From IMG/VR virus record IMGVR_UViG_3300012001_000108, positions 1 to 25,032 of that record: a DNA stretch of 25,032 nucleotides. One strand, written 5' to 3'. Each line of letters opens with the position of its first letter. The stretch's first letter is position 1. A program made the translations under genes and the position numbers. The notes beneath the pieces are model-generated. The model made no database searches and was not told the DNA's origin. It was given only the letters and a program-made list of their open reading frames with translations. The DNA is from a virus. Positions 8,563-15,622 of the stretch are shown in pieces.

Positions 8563-9055
8563 AGCTCTCGCCCCCTTCAGGAAGCTTTGCGACGCTTGTT
8601 GATGTAAAGCTAGGTACTTCTTTACCAACTAGAATACGGTCAATCCAGTAGTCTTGCTGAGTACCATCAGCGTAGTTGAAAGCTCTAGCCACGCCCGGCT
8701 TAAACTCTACCTTAGCCAGTACTTTTTTAGCGGTTAGTTTCTTGTAAAGTCCTTCAATCATCAGGTAAGCGTTACCACCGACAATGACATCCGTCTCACC
8801 GGCTCCTAGTTCCCAGATTTCAGGTTCAGAGCGGCGAGTATGACGGTGCATACCATCGGTTGTGTACTCGTACTCTTCGTTAGCTTCAGGCATGTACTGC
8901 CACATGTACGGCTCATCATCGACATTAATAACTTTGACGTATTCGTGAGCCTTAAACCGTTCCATCAGGCGTTCCTGAAAGGACATCTGATTAGTGTTTG
9001 GCTGTGTACCGTACGGCTTTACATCGTTCGTCGCTGTTTTGGTTACTAATGGCAT
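8513..9055 (-). CDS. Unknown protein with C-terminal AT-hook-like motif (180 aa)
   Basis: A 180-residue acidic-to-basic protein with no membrane segment. The central part has an EYEYTTDGMHRHTRR segment and a YLMIEGLYKKLTAKKVLAKVEF helix. It ends with KRGPGRP (residues 169-175), which matches the AT-hook minor-groove-binding pattern (GRP core flanked by basic residues). The start ATG at 9055 follows AGGGAGTTATCA. It is the first gene after the terminator at 9153-9182 and a weak extended -10 candidate. Its last 50 bases, which encode the AT-hook, overlap the start of the coiled-coil gene. A DNA-binding head or internal protein is possible; family not recognised. Confidence 0.6.
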   Translation of the reverse strand: MPLVTKTATNDVKPYGTQPNTNQMSFQERLMERFKAHEYVKVINVDDEPYMWQYMPEANEEYEYTTDGMHRHTRRSEPEIWELGAGETDVIVGGNAYLMIEGLYKKLTAKKVLAKVEFKPGVARAFNYADGTQQDYWIDRILVGKEVPSFTSTSVAKLPEGGESYEPAKRGPGRPANQTV

Positions 9056-9128
9056 TGATAACTCCCTATTAATGCCACAAAAGAGGATATGATTGGCCTG
9101 CTAGAGGGCTGTTGTTTCATGTACGCTA

Positions 9129-9137
9129 AATATAACA
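9129..9137 (-). promoter_or_regulatory. Possible extended -10 promoter
   Basis: Minus-strand TGTTATATT matches an extended -10 element (TGnTATAAT), lying between the terminator at 9153-9182 and the gene starting at 9055. No good -35 box is visible 17 bases upstream, so this is only a candidate for restarting transcription after the terminator. Confidence 0.3.
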
Positions 9138-9152
9138 CATATGCTTACCAAG

Positions 9153-9182
9153 CAAAAGAGACCCCTTTCGGAGCCTCTTTTG
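9153..9182 (-). terminator. Intrinsic terminator, 13-bp stem with GAAA loop
   Basis: On the minus strand a 13-bp stem (CAAAAGAGGCTCC/GGGGTCTCTTTTG, two G-U pairs) closes a GAAA tetraloop. The AAAAG/CTTTT base supplies the U-rich 3' side. It lies 27 bases after the stop of the 166-residue gene, in a gap without other genes, and would end transcripts of the capsid segment. Confidence 0.85.
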
Positions 9183-9209
9183 TTCTCGCAGTGTCTCTAC
9201 TAGCTTACG

Positions 9210-9710
9210 CTAAGCTGCGGTAAAGATACCAGTCTGAGCAGTAACCCACCAAGCAGTACCATCACATACTAGTGTGATTGCATCGCCAACTACTGCTGTA
9301 GCTTGGGTGTTTGTTAGTGTAGTACCACTAACCGCTGTTCCTGTGGCCGCAGTCTTAGCGTGAACAGTCCCGCCTGTAACGGTAAATCCAGCTGTAGTAC
9401 TAGCAGTCGTAAAGGTAAACTCTAGACCATTAGCAGCCGTTGGTAGCGTCCAAGATGGACTACCACTGGTCGCACGGTTCTGAAAAGTACCACCAGATTG
9501 TGCGGCGGTTAATACAACTGTCGCACCGACTAATGCGCTCTGTACAACAGGAGAGGTTACTCCCGTAACTCCACCCGATACTGCAATTCCACCGGTCGCA
9601 GTCAATACACCTGTTATTGCCACAGTACTACCAAAGGTAGCTGCTTTGTTTGTGTTCAAACCGTCTTCACGGACAACTTGAACGTACTTCTCTAGTTTGC
9701 GATTTGCCAT
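9210..9710 (-). CDS. Beta-rich head decoration / fibre-like protein (166 aa)
   Basis: A 166-residue protein. The N-terminus (MANRKLEKYVQVVREDGLNTNKAATFG) is polar and the rest is Ala/Thr/Gly/Val strands (SWTLPTAANGLEFTFTTAS, then GDAITLVCDGTAWWVTAQTG). The C-terminal pattern, a GDAITLVCDG segment followed by WWV, resembles the folded ends of small phage decoration or fibre proteins. The start has an A-AGGGGGGG Shine-Dalgarno. It follows the 251-residue beta-rich gene and precedes a terminator, so capsid, two decoration-like proteins and terminator form one segment. Confidence 0.6.
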   Translation of the reverse strand: MANRKLEKYVQVVREDGLNTNKAATFGSTVAITGVLTATGGIAVSGGVTGVTSPVVQSALVGATVVLTAAQSGGTFQNRATSGSPSWTLPTAANGLEFTFTTASTTAGFTVTGGTVHAKTAATGTAVSGTTLTNTQATAVVGDAITLVCDGTAWWVTAQTGIFTAA

Positions 9711-9744
9711 GCTAAGTACCCCCCCTTAAAGGGTAATATTGTTT

Positions 9745-10500
9745 TTAGGAGTTAATGTTTAGAACAACTGAAGCCGTACCGCTAGCAGCCGAGGCTTTAG
9801 CCCAGCCGATGTTACCAGTCGTAGCAGCGGCAATGATGACATAACCGGCAGTACCGGCAAGGTCAACAGCGACACCAAGGCCAATAGTGGCGGTGGTTGC
9901 TTTGACGAATGCTTTACCACCAGTTTGTACCCAGCCGTAGTTAGTGACAGTAGCGCTGTTAGGAACAGCGTTAACAGTTACACCAGCCGGAGCGTTACCG
10001 GTCAGAGATGGGCTGGCACCGTTAAAGTTTGACAGTACCAAGTTAGCGGTATCAGTGCCAGGAATCAAGGTAGTGACACCTTGTGGCAATGGGTCGGCTA
10101 ACGTGACAGTCACGTAACCACTAGCAGCAGCTGCAGTGTTACCGTTGATCCGAAGACTGTAGGTAAGGTCAGCAGCACTAACAATTTCTAAGAACTGAAA
10201 CTGGTTGACAGTCACAGCGGTTGCGCCGTTAGTCAGAACCAAAGTACGTGAATTGGCGACCAAGTTACCAGTGGCTTGTCCACCAGTACCAACAGCCGTA
10301 ATGGCTAGACCAGTCGAGTTAGCCGGTGCGGCTGGGCCAGTACAGACGAGACCAGCTGAAATAGCTGACGTACCGCCAAACTTAGTGTACTGAAAAGTAC
10401 GACCATCTTTAGTCTTACCCAAAGCGCCGAACTCTTCTAACTGGGTCACACCAAAGGTATTCAGGTCAGCAGCGGTAAGTGTTTTATATCCATTTTCCAT
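9745..10500 (-). CDS. Capsid-adjacent decoration-like protein (251 aa)
   Basis: A 251-residue protein directly downstream of the major capsid gene. After a polar N-terminus (MENGYKTLTAADLNTFGV, GKTKDGRTFQYTKFG) it is a run of Ala, Thr, Val and Gly strands with few charges. The start ATG at 10500 is preceded by AAAGG. Position after the coat gene and the small-residue beta composition suggest a capsid decoration or cement protein, or a head fibre. No membrane segment or signal peptide is convincing. No family identified. Confidence 0.6.
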   Translation of the reverse strand: MENGYKTLTAADLNTFGVTQLEEFGALGKTKDGRTFQYTKFGGTSAISAGLVCTGPAAPANSTGLAITAVGTGGQATGNLVANSRTLVLTNGATAVTVNQFQFLEIVSAADLTYSLRINGNTAAAASGYVTVTLADPLPQGVTTLIPGTDTANLVLSNFNGASPSLTGNAPAGVTVNAVPNSATVTNYGWVQTGGKAFVKATTATIGLGVAVDLAGTAGYVIIAAATTGNIGWAKASAASGTASVVLNINS

Positions 10501-10521
10501 AGAATCTTTGCCTTTCTAAGC

Positions 10522-11610
10522 TTAGTTGCTCATGATAGAAATTAATTTGCCGTTACGTCGAGGTTGCTTGTGGATCAAGTTACCCATAAGTATTAATAGG
10601 CCGACTTCACCGTACTGGTTAACAGGACTCATCAGTTCACGCATTTGGAAGGCGCTAGGCATTGGAACGTCCTTGTAGAAACCTTCGGTTACTTCAACAG
10701 TACTACCGATTTGGTTCAGGCTTGAATCAATCAGGCGCTTAAACTCAAGGTAGTGTTCGTTTAACCAGAAGAAAGTACCAGTCGTACAGTTGTCATCAGC
10801 GACCAACGGACGGCCACGGTAAACGAGGGCGTTAAAGCCACCGAATGCGGTAAGTCCTTCAGTTTTGCTAGTGACACCACCGGGAGGCGTACCGCCATCA
10901 ACACGGTCGTAACCGTGAATACCGATAGTCTCGTAACGACCTTGTACCATAGGTTGCATCAGACCTTCAACGAAAGTCCAGTCAGCCTTAGTGGTGAGGC
11001 CGATGGTTGGGCTTTCACCCTGTGAACCAGCCGCGCTAGAGTTGTCAAACTCGCTACTTAAGTAGTCAAGCGTAACGATACCACTAGTAACAGTCGTAAC
11101 GTCACCGTTGATGTAGGCGTTGCTAGAACGAATCACACCAGCGTAGGCGGCACTGTTCGTACCAGCATCGACAATCAGGCCAAGACCGTCAAAGTCTTTA
11201 CCTGCACCGACACCGTAGAACATAACACCGATGTTCTGGGCAGCAGAAATCTTTGCTTCGTCCATGCGGGTAGCGAGAAGGCGCAAAACTTGCTTTTCGT
11301 TGTTAGCGTTGACGGCACGTTCGATACCGGGTACGACAACTGACTGCTCGTAAGCGGCCACGTACCAAGTAAGAATACGGGTGTTGTTGGTAGCAGCCGT
11401 TGGGAAGGTGTCCATGCCTGAGAATGAACCACCGGTAGTGCTGTTAGCAATGCTGATAGGTTGGTTCTCGGTCACACCACGCCAAGTGGATGGTTTGCTC
11501 AAGACTTTTGCCATTAATATGTTTGAGTTGTTGATTTGGTCAACAACGCTCGGCAGAATCTCCTGATAGGTGATGTCTACCACTCGGTCAGTAAATGTGA
11601 TACCAGCCAT
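10522..11610 (-). CDS. Major capsid protein (362 aa)
   Basis: A 362-residue protein with start ATG at 11610 behind AGAAGGA. The order portal, scaffold-like, small gene, this gene, decoration-like genes is the classic coat position. Internal features support it: an N-terminal arm (VDITYQEILPSVVDQINNSN), a spine-helix-like stretch (EKQVLRLLATRMDEAKISAAQNIG, about residues 104-127), an E-loop/A-domain part (TPPGGVTSKTEGLTAFGG) and the end (MRELMSPVNQYGEVGLLILM). These fit a HK97-fold coat of typical length without a long N-terminal delta domain; a separate scaffold-like gene is present upstream. It will be the most abundant virion protein, which makes the hairpin just upstream of its RBS noteworthy. 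Confidence 0.8.
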   Translation of the reverse strand: MAGITFTDRVVDITYQEILPSVVDQINNSNILMAKVLSKPSTWRGVTENQPISIANSTTGGSFSGMDTFPTAATNNTRILTWYVAAYEQSVVVPGIERAVNANNEKQVLRLLATRMDEAKISAAQNIGVMFYGVGAGKDFDGLGLIVDAGTNSAAYAGVIRSSNAYINGDVTTVTSGIVTLDYLSSEFDNSSAAGSQGESPTIGLTTKADWTFVEGLMQPMVQGRYETIGIHGYDRVDGGTPPGGVTSKTEGLTAFGGFNALVYRGRPLVADDNCTTGTFFWLNEHYLEFKRLIDSSLNQIGSTVEVTEGFYKDVPMPSAFQMRELMSPVNQYGEVGLLILMGNLIHKQPRRNGKLISIMSN

Positions 11611-11638
11611 GTATAAATCCTTCTCTTTTAGTTAAATT

Positions 11639-11675
11639 AAAAAAGACAACAATGCCGGTGAGGGCTATTGTTGCC
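11639..11675 (-). terminator. Terminator-like hairpin just upstream of the capsid start
   Basis: Minus-strand hairpin with arms GGCAACAAT/ATTGTTGTC (11645-11653 with 11667-11675, one G-U) plus an inner GCC/GGC, one bulge and a 6-nt loop. Six U residues follow (11639-11644). It ends only ~29 bases before the capsid ATG. It may limit readthrough from upstream genes, or act as a 5' stabilising hairpin for transcripts from the promoter candidate at 11688-11716. Confidence 0.8.
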
Positions 11676-11687
11676 TTGATAATTACA

Positions 11688-11716
11688 AGAATACTGACTA
11701 ATCAGCAGTATTGCAA
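11688..11716 (-). promoter_or_regulatory. Sigma70-like promoter candidate for the capsid segment, with inverted repeat
   Basis: On the minus strand TTGCAA (11711-11716), a 17-bp spacer and TATTCT (11688-11693) form a fair -35/-10 pair. A perfect 7-bp inverted repeat (AATACTG at 11690-11696, CAGTATT at 11706-11712) lies across the -10 box and spacer and could be an operator. The predicted start falls a few bases before the terminator-like hairpin, so the transcript would begin with that hairpin. Confidence 0.45.
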
Positions 11717-11720
11717 ATTA

Positions 11721-11873
11721 TTATTTGTCAAGCAGAGTTTTGATGGCTCGCTGTGCATCTACGAAGTGCGTCGATTGGGTCGCACCTTGCAGAAACTCGG
11801 CTATCTTAACAGCTTCATCTTCAGTGATGATTTTCTTGTGTTCTAGGATGGCTAGTATGGTGTTTAAGTTCAT
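11721..11873 (-). CDS. Small helical protein between scaffold and capsid (50 aa)
   Basis: A 50-residue frame, starting at ATG 11873 and ending in TAA at 11723-11721. Its start overlaps the TAA of the scaffold-like gene (TAATG), which supports translation. The sequence begins MNLNTILAILEHKKIITEDE and continues with helix-forming residues (AVKIAEFLQG, then DAQRAIKTLLDK at the end), so two to three amphipathic helices are likely. It occupies the slot between scaffold and coat, suggesting a role in head assembly, but no family is recognised. It ends just before the candidate capsid promoter. Confidence 0.65.
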   Translation of the reverse strand: MNLNTILAILEHKKIITEDEAVKIAEFLQGATQSTHFVDAQRAIKTLLDK

Positions 11874-12895
11874 TAAAAGTCTCCGTTATCAATCCTGTTA
11901 AGCAGGTCACGGGTCGTAGTACCAGCTTTGACGGTTGGGCGTACAACATTGTTGGCGCTCATGCCCCGTGACGTACCGACTTTATCAGCGATACCTTTAC
12001 GCTCAGTGTCTTCGTCCTTCTGGGCAACGTCTTGCTTCTTAACATTGGCGTTCTTCTGAAATACGTCAAACGCCTCTTTGAAGCCAATATGCTTATAAGG
12101 ACGGCCTTGCTGGTATTCTTTCATGTACTGGTCGTTACGCTTGCCCATGATGTCGAGTACTTCAGCCATCTGCTTACTAGCTGGGTCATCGTCAAAGCCT
12201 TTAGAGCCGGGCTGTGACTTGAACTTCGGAAAGTCACCGTCTTTTTGCAACTCGGCAACATCCTGTCTAATACCTTCATTCTCACGGGTCTCGAAGTCAG
12301 TTGCTTGGGTCTGTGACTGTTGGTTACGGAAGCCACCAACTAAGCTTTGCGCCTTAGTCTCTAAACGGCCAAAGCCTTGCTGAGCACTAAGTAGATCAGC
12401 CTGACTGCCGAACTGGAAGTCTCTTGGTATCTGGCTTGGGTCATAGACCTTTAGCTCAACCTCTTTAGCATCGTCACCTGTGCCACGAATACCACGAATA
12501 ATCATTGGCTCGCCAATATTATCAAGCACATACTTCTGCTCAGCAGCACTTAACTGAATACCAGACGCATCAGTAATCGGTGCATCGGGAGTCTTTGGCG
12601 CATCGACCTCTAGGGCATCGTCTGCGGTGTACTCTTTTTCGTCTTCCTTTTTCTTGTCGTCTTTAGGCTTCTCAGCAGGCTTGTCTTCTTTGACTTCCTC
12701 GATGCGCTTGCCGTCTTTGTCGTACTTGGGCGTGATTGGCTGGTCATCTTCTTCAGGTGGCTTTTTAGCGTCTGGTTTCTTATCCTCGACTACTGGCTTG
12801 GTATCGGCTACTACTGGGGCAGTCTTAACCTCGTCTGCGTCAGTAATATTGTTTCGGGCGATGGCCTCTTCGACACGTAATTCTGTGGCGTTCAT
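11873..12895 (-). CDS. Scaffold-like charged protein (340 aa)
   Basis: A 340-residue protein. Residues ~20-100 are almost entirely Lys, Glu, Asp and Pro (KPVVEDKKPDAKKPPEEDD, KPAEKPKDDKKKEDEKEY), a low-complexity disordered region. The rest is helical and highly charged, ending near residue 310 with KVGTSRGMSANNVVRPT. Lying between portal and coat and being charged and helical, it fits the scaffolding protein of other phages (gp8 of P22, gp9 of T7), though sequence gives no motif. A Shine-Dalgarno AAAGGAG lies 11 bases before the ATG. No protease motif was seen. Confidence 0.6.
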   Translation of the reverse strand: MNATELRVEEAIARNNITDADEVKTAPVVADTKPVVEDKKPDAKKPPEEDDQPITPKYDKDGKRIEEVKEDKPAEKPKDDKKKEDEKEYTADDALEVDAPKTPDAPITDASGIQLSAAEQKYVLDNIGEPMIIRGIRGTGDDAKEVELKVYDPSQIPRDFQFGSQADLLSAQQGFGRLETKAQSLVGGFRNQQSQTQATDFETRENEGIRQDVAELQKDGDFPKFKSQPGSKGFDDDPASKQMAEVLDIMGKRNDQYMKEYQQGRPYKHIGFKEAFDVFQKNANVKKQDVAQKDEDTERKGIADKVGTSRGMSANNVVRPTVKAGTTTRDLLNRIDNGDF

Positions 12896-12927
12896 AGGGC
12901 TGTGTACTCCTTTAATTGATTTACTTA

Positions 12928-15150
12928 TTATCCCATAGGGGGCGGTTGAATACTACCTTCGGGCGGTAGTCCACCAGCGAACACGCTTTGTGGTGTCATT
13001 GGTGGCTGTTGTGGTGGCATACCCATCGGGGGGCCTTGTGGAGGCATCATTGGGGGTGGTTGCATAGGGGGAGCTTGCATCGGCATACCTTGAGGTTGAC
13101 CCATTTGTGGCGGTGGTATCATGCCAGGTTGGCCCATGCCAGGTTGGCCCATGCCAGGTTGGCCCATGCCCGGCTGCATCGGTGGCTGCAATGGTGGCAG
13201 CGGTGTACTAGGACGTAATGCTTGAGCAGCAGGTTCTGTATCAGTAGCCATGTCAAGCTCTGTACGGACTTCTAAGCTGTCCAGACACTCGTTAACGTAA
13301 TCTAAGAACTTCTTTTGCTTGTCTTTCTTAGCGTGAATAAAGTCATCGTTAAGCATTAACTTACGCAAGGCCAAGACGTATTCTTTTTCAGGATTCTCTT
13401 TTTTATCAACTTTCTGGCCTGCCATGATATCTTGATAGACTACGTACGCCTCAGACTCATCAACAATGTCTAGTGCGTCACGGGCTAGACTCATCGGGTC
13501 AGCTTTCTGTTTAGCCCAGTTGTCATATAGCTGTTGCGGATTATCGAGTTGCAGTTGCTTGTAAGCGTCCAGTAAGCTAATAGCTTCTTTATCAAGTAAC
13601 TTCATCACGATAGCCTCAACACGGCTACGATCAGGGCTGGCAGGCTTACCGGCCTTAACACGGATGCCCTCTTCAACCAGGCCACGCTTCAGGGTCACAT
13701 AATCAAACTCACCGTCACCCGAATCATGGACAAAGCTGTGCTCTTCGTCGTACCAGACAATCATCATCTGGACTAGGTACTCGTAGTAATCGCCCAACAT
13801 ACGGGTAATGGCCCGCACCATCTTGTCCTGTATACCGCTTGACTGATTCTTCTTAACCATAACCTCGCCCAGTGTCGGGTCGCCGTCATCAGCCTGCGAA
13901 CCTGTAAAGTCAGTCGGCGCACCTAGTAAGTTGCCAACCTGCATACGGGCATCAATCTTACTATTAGCGATGAAGTCAGGTAATTCTTGGGCTTGTATCT
14001 GATGTACTAGCTGGTCAACAGCCTGTCCGTTGGTCTTAATGACCAGCTTCTGGTTAGGGTCGCCGGTTAAGTTCTGGGCATCATCCTTAGTCAGACCGCT
14101 ATCAGTTGAGATAACCAGCATACCGTTAGCCTTAGCCGCGACTTCACCAATCTGCCGACCGAGCCGGTTAAGCACTTTCTGCTGTTCGATAGCCTGCTCA
14201 ACTGGCGATGTGTCATCAATCAGGTGGTCGCCGTAGTTGACTAAGTTACCAAAGATAAACGGCTTCTTAGGGAACTTAAGCAGGTTCAGATTCTCACTAG
14301 CATATAACCAGTTCGGGTTACGATCTTTCTCAAGCACCAAGTCTTCAAAGTACCAAACAACGCCCTCGACTGGCTTATTACCTACGTAGTGTGTGACCCA
14401 GACTTCCCTTACGGCTATCTCTTGGCTCATCTGCTTAGTGGTCTTGCGCTGGATACCTAGCTTCTTCTGTATTTCTTTAGCCTTGCTCGGATACTCAGCC
14501 AGCAGTTCATCAACCGACTTCTTCAGCACGTGACAGACAAACGCTGGATTGCCACCTAATGCGGTGTTCTTGTCAAGGATAATGTGTTCCGGGTTGATTG
14601 CCTCGCTGATTATCTCGCCATGCTTGCCGTAAAGCTTGTCGTAACGAAACTTAATAACGCTAATTCTCTTGAGGCGGATGTTACGTACCGATAACTCAAT
14701 GATGCGTTCTAGGTCAACAACATCCTCACCATGCGCCTTAATAGCTTTCTCAAGATCACCAGCGAACAGCTTGCTGCGGTCTTCCTTACTAGCTGGTATG
14801 ACAACCGGGCCAGCTATCTGCGCTGTGACATAGGCTGTGATACTCTCTTCGCCTAAGAATATCTGGTTCTCTTTATAGGCTTTCTGGTGCTTGTACAGGC
14901 CAGCCTCGTCAATCTTACCGAGATGGTAGCGAACGTTCTCGTTACGAACATTCTTAAGGTCAAAGCCTTTAGCATCGTTCCAGTAGTCACGTGATTCATT
15001 GATACGGAAGTCGAGGTTCTTGATGATATCTGCGTCGGAGATGTCTAAGGACAGACTGGGCAGCTTATCAATCACACCGGACTGTTGGCTAATGTTATCT
15101 ACGGTGGTGTTGTCATAGACAGGTGAAGTGCGATCGTATTGTACGCCCAT
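12928..15150 (-). CDS. Portal protein (740 aa)
   Basis: A 740-residue protein in the usual slot between terminase and scaffold. The N-terminal ~300 residues (RDYWNDAKGFDL, RISVIKFRYDKLYGKHGEI, EVWVTHYVGNKPVEGVVWYF) form the clip/wing part expected of portals. A helical region with VEQAIEQQKVLNRLGRQIGE and DARMQVGNLLGAPTDFTG follows (stem/crown region). The last ~80 residues are Met, Pro, Gln and Gly-rich (GMGQPGMGQPGM) and contain a 15-bp nucleotide repeat. Its start overlaps the stop of the small membrane gene upstream (TAATG). Portals form the dodecameric DNA entry ring and anchor the terminase. Family assignment rests on context and overall layout. Confidence 0.8.
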   Translation of the reverse strand: MGVQYDRTSPVYDNTTVDNISQQSGVIDKLPSLSLDISDADIIKNLDFRINESRDYWNDAKGFDLKNVRNENVRYHLGKIDEAGLYKHQKAYKENQIFLGEESITAYVTAQIAGPVVIPASKEDRSKLFAGDLEKAIKAHGEDVVDLERIIELSVRNIRLKRISVIKFRYDKLYGKHGEIISEAINPEHIILDKNTALGGNPAFVCHVLKKSVDELLAEYPSKAKEIQKKLGIQRKTTKQMSQEIAVREVWVTHYVGNKPVEGVVWYFEDLVLEKDRNPNWLYASENLNLLKFPKKPFIFGNLVNYGDHLIDDTSPVEQAIEQQKVLNRLGRQIGEVAAKANGMLVISTDSGLTKDDAQNLTGDPNQKLVIKTNGQAVDQLVHQIQAQELPDFIANSKIDARMQVGNLLGAPTDFTGSQADDGDPTLGEVMVKKNQSSGIQDKMVRAITRMLGDYYEYLVQMMIVWYDEEHSFVHDSGDGEFDYVTLKRGLVEEGIRVKAGKPASPDRSRVEAIVMKLLDKEAISLLDAYKQLQLDNPQQLYDNWAKQKADPMSLARDALDIVDESEAYVVYQDIMAGQKVDKKENPEKEYVLALRKLMLNDDFIHAKKDKQKKFLDYVNECLDSLEVRTELDMATDTEPAAQALRPSTPLPPLQPPMQPGMGQPGMGQPGMGQPGMIPPPQMGQPQGMPMQAPPMQPPPMMPPQGPPMGMPPQQPPMTPQSVFAGGLPPEGSIQPPPMG
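13121..13165 (-). repeat. Three 15-bp tandem repeats in the portal C-terminus
   Basis: Three perfect copies of atgccaggttggccc (plus-strand sense) from 13121 to 13165, followed by a degenerate fourth, encode the GQPGM repeats of the portal tail. The frame is kept, so copy-number change only lengthens or shortens the protein. Confidence 0.9.
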
Positions 15151-15335
15151 TACTTAGTAGTCTCCTCTGTTAATTTACTAAACTTATAGTCGATATGGTC
15201 TTTTAACTCTTGCTGATGGCGTGCGTGTTGCTTCTTAAGTTTGAAGTAGCCAACCATCCATAGAGGTACTGACCAGATAACCGTAGCAACTAAGTTGCCC
15301 CAGACGTTCATATATAGCCAGTGTATTAGTTGCAT
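15150..15335 (-). CDS. Small membrane protein upstream of portal (61 aa)
   Basis: A 61-residue protein with one likely membrane segment (residues ~13-31, NLVATVIWSVPLWMVGYF) followed by a basic-to-acidic helical tail (KLKKQHARHQQELKDHIDY). One-TM, short, charged tail and phage context could mean a holin, spanin-like or other envelope protein, but it is placed among packaging genes rather than a lysis cassette. The start at 15335 has no obvious Shine-Dalgarno; an internal ATG at 15311 is an alternative. Its TAA overlaps the portal start. Confidence 0.55.
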   Translation of the reverse strand: MQLIHWLYMNVWGNLVATVIWSVPLWMVGYFKLKKQHARHQQELKDHIDYKFSKLTEETTK

Positions 15336-15394
15336 GAATACTTATTTTATAGATATGATTGACAAATAAAGCTTGTCTTAGTGCGTAGTATACA

Positions 15395-15622
15395 TCACTG
15401 AAACAAAACTGAGTAGGGAGTCTTGCATGAGTGACAAATGTACTCGATGTAGTTACTACTTGGCGGTAAGTCTTTAAAGCTTGCCCCGTAAGCATTGCTG
15501 ACTAGGATATGACTACTATTAACTTTGAACAGCACACGCTTGCAGTTAAAGCAGTGGTACCAAGTCATCTCTACTGCTGGCTCCTGACTAGCGTAGATAT
15601 ACATCGTTATCATCATAGCCAT
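15395..15622 (-). CDS. Com-like zinc-finger protein (75 aa)
   Basis: A 75-residue protein with CFNC (residues 24-27) followed by KRVLFKV and, about 35 residues on, CHSC (63-66). The Mu Com zinc finger has the same plan: C..C, a LLFK-like strand, then a C-x-x-C pair preceded by an IEI-type strand (here YIEYIC). In phage Mu, Com binds mRNA and activates translation of the DNA-modification gene mom; no mom is seen here, so an RNA-binding role is inferred from the family only. The start ATG shares TAATG with the TerL stop. Confidence 0.6.
   Translation of the reverse strand: MAMMITMYIYASQEPAVEMTWYHCFNCKRVLFKVNSSHILVSNAYGASFKDLPPSSNYIEYICHSCKTPYSVLFQ

Noticed and set aside
8562-8628. TTG-initiated extension of the coiled-coil gene
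   Set aside because: No Shine-Dalgarno, and it would increase the overlap with the previous gene to 116 bases; ATG 8562 has AAGGGGG.
13121-13165. Three 15-bp repeats considered as a CRISPR array or iteron origin
   Set aside because: No spacers, in frame with the portal gene, and too short for a CRISPR.
12988-13218. Plus-strand frame with WWLLWW and HARLAHARLAHARL repeats
   Set aside because: Antisense of the Pro/Met/Gln-rich portal tail; the repeat is that of the portal.
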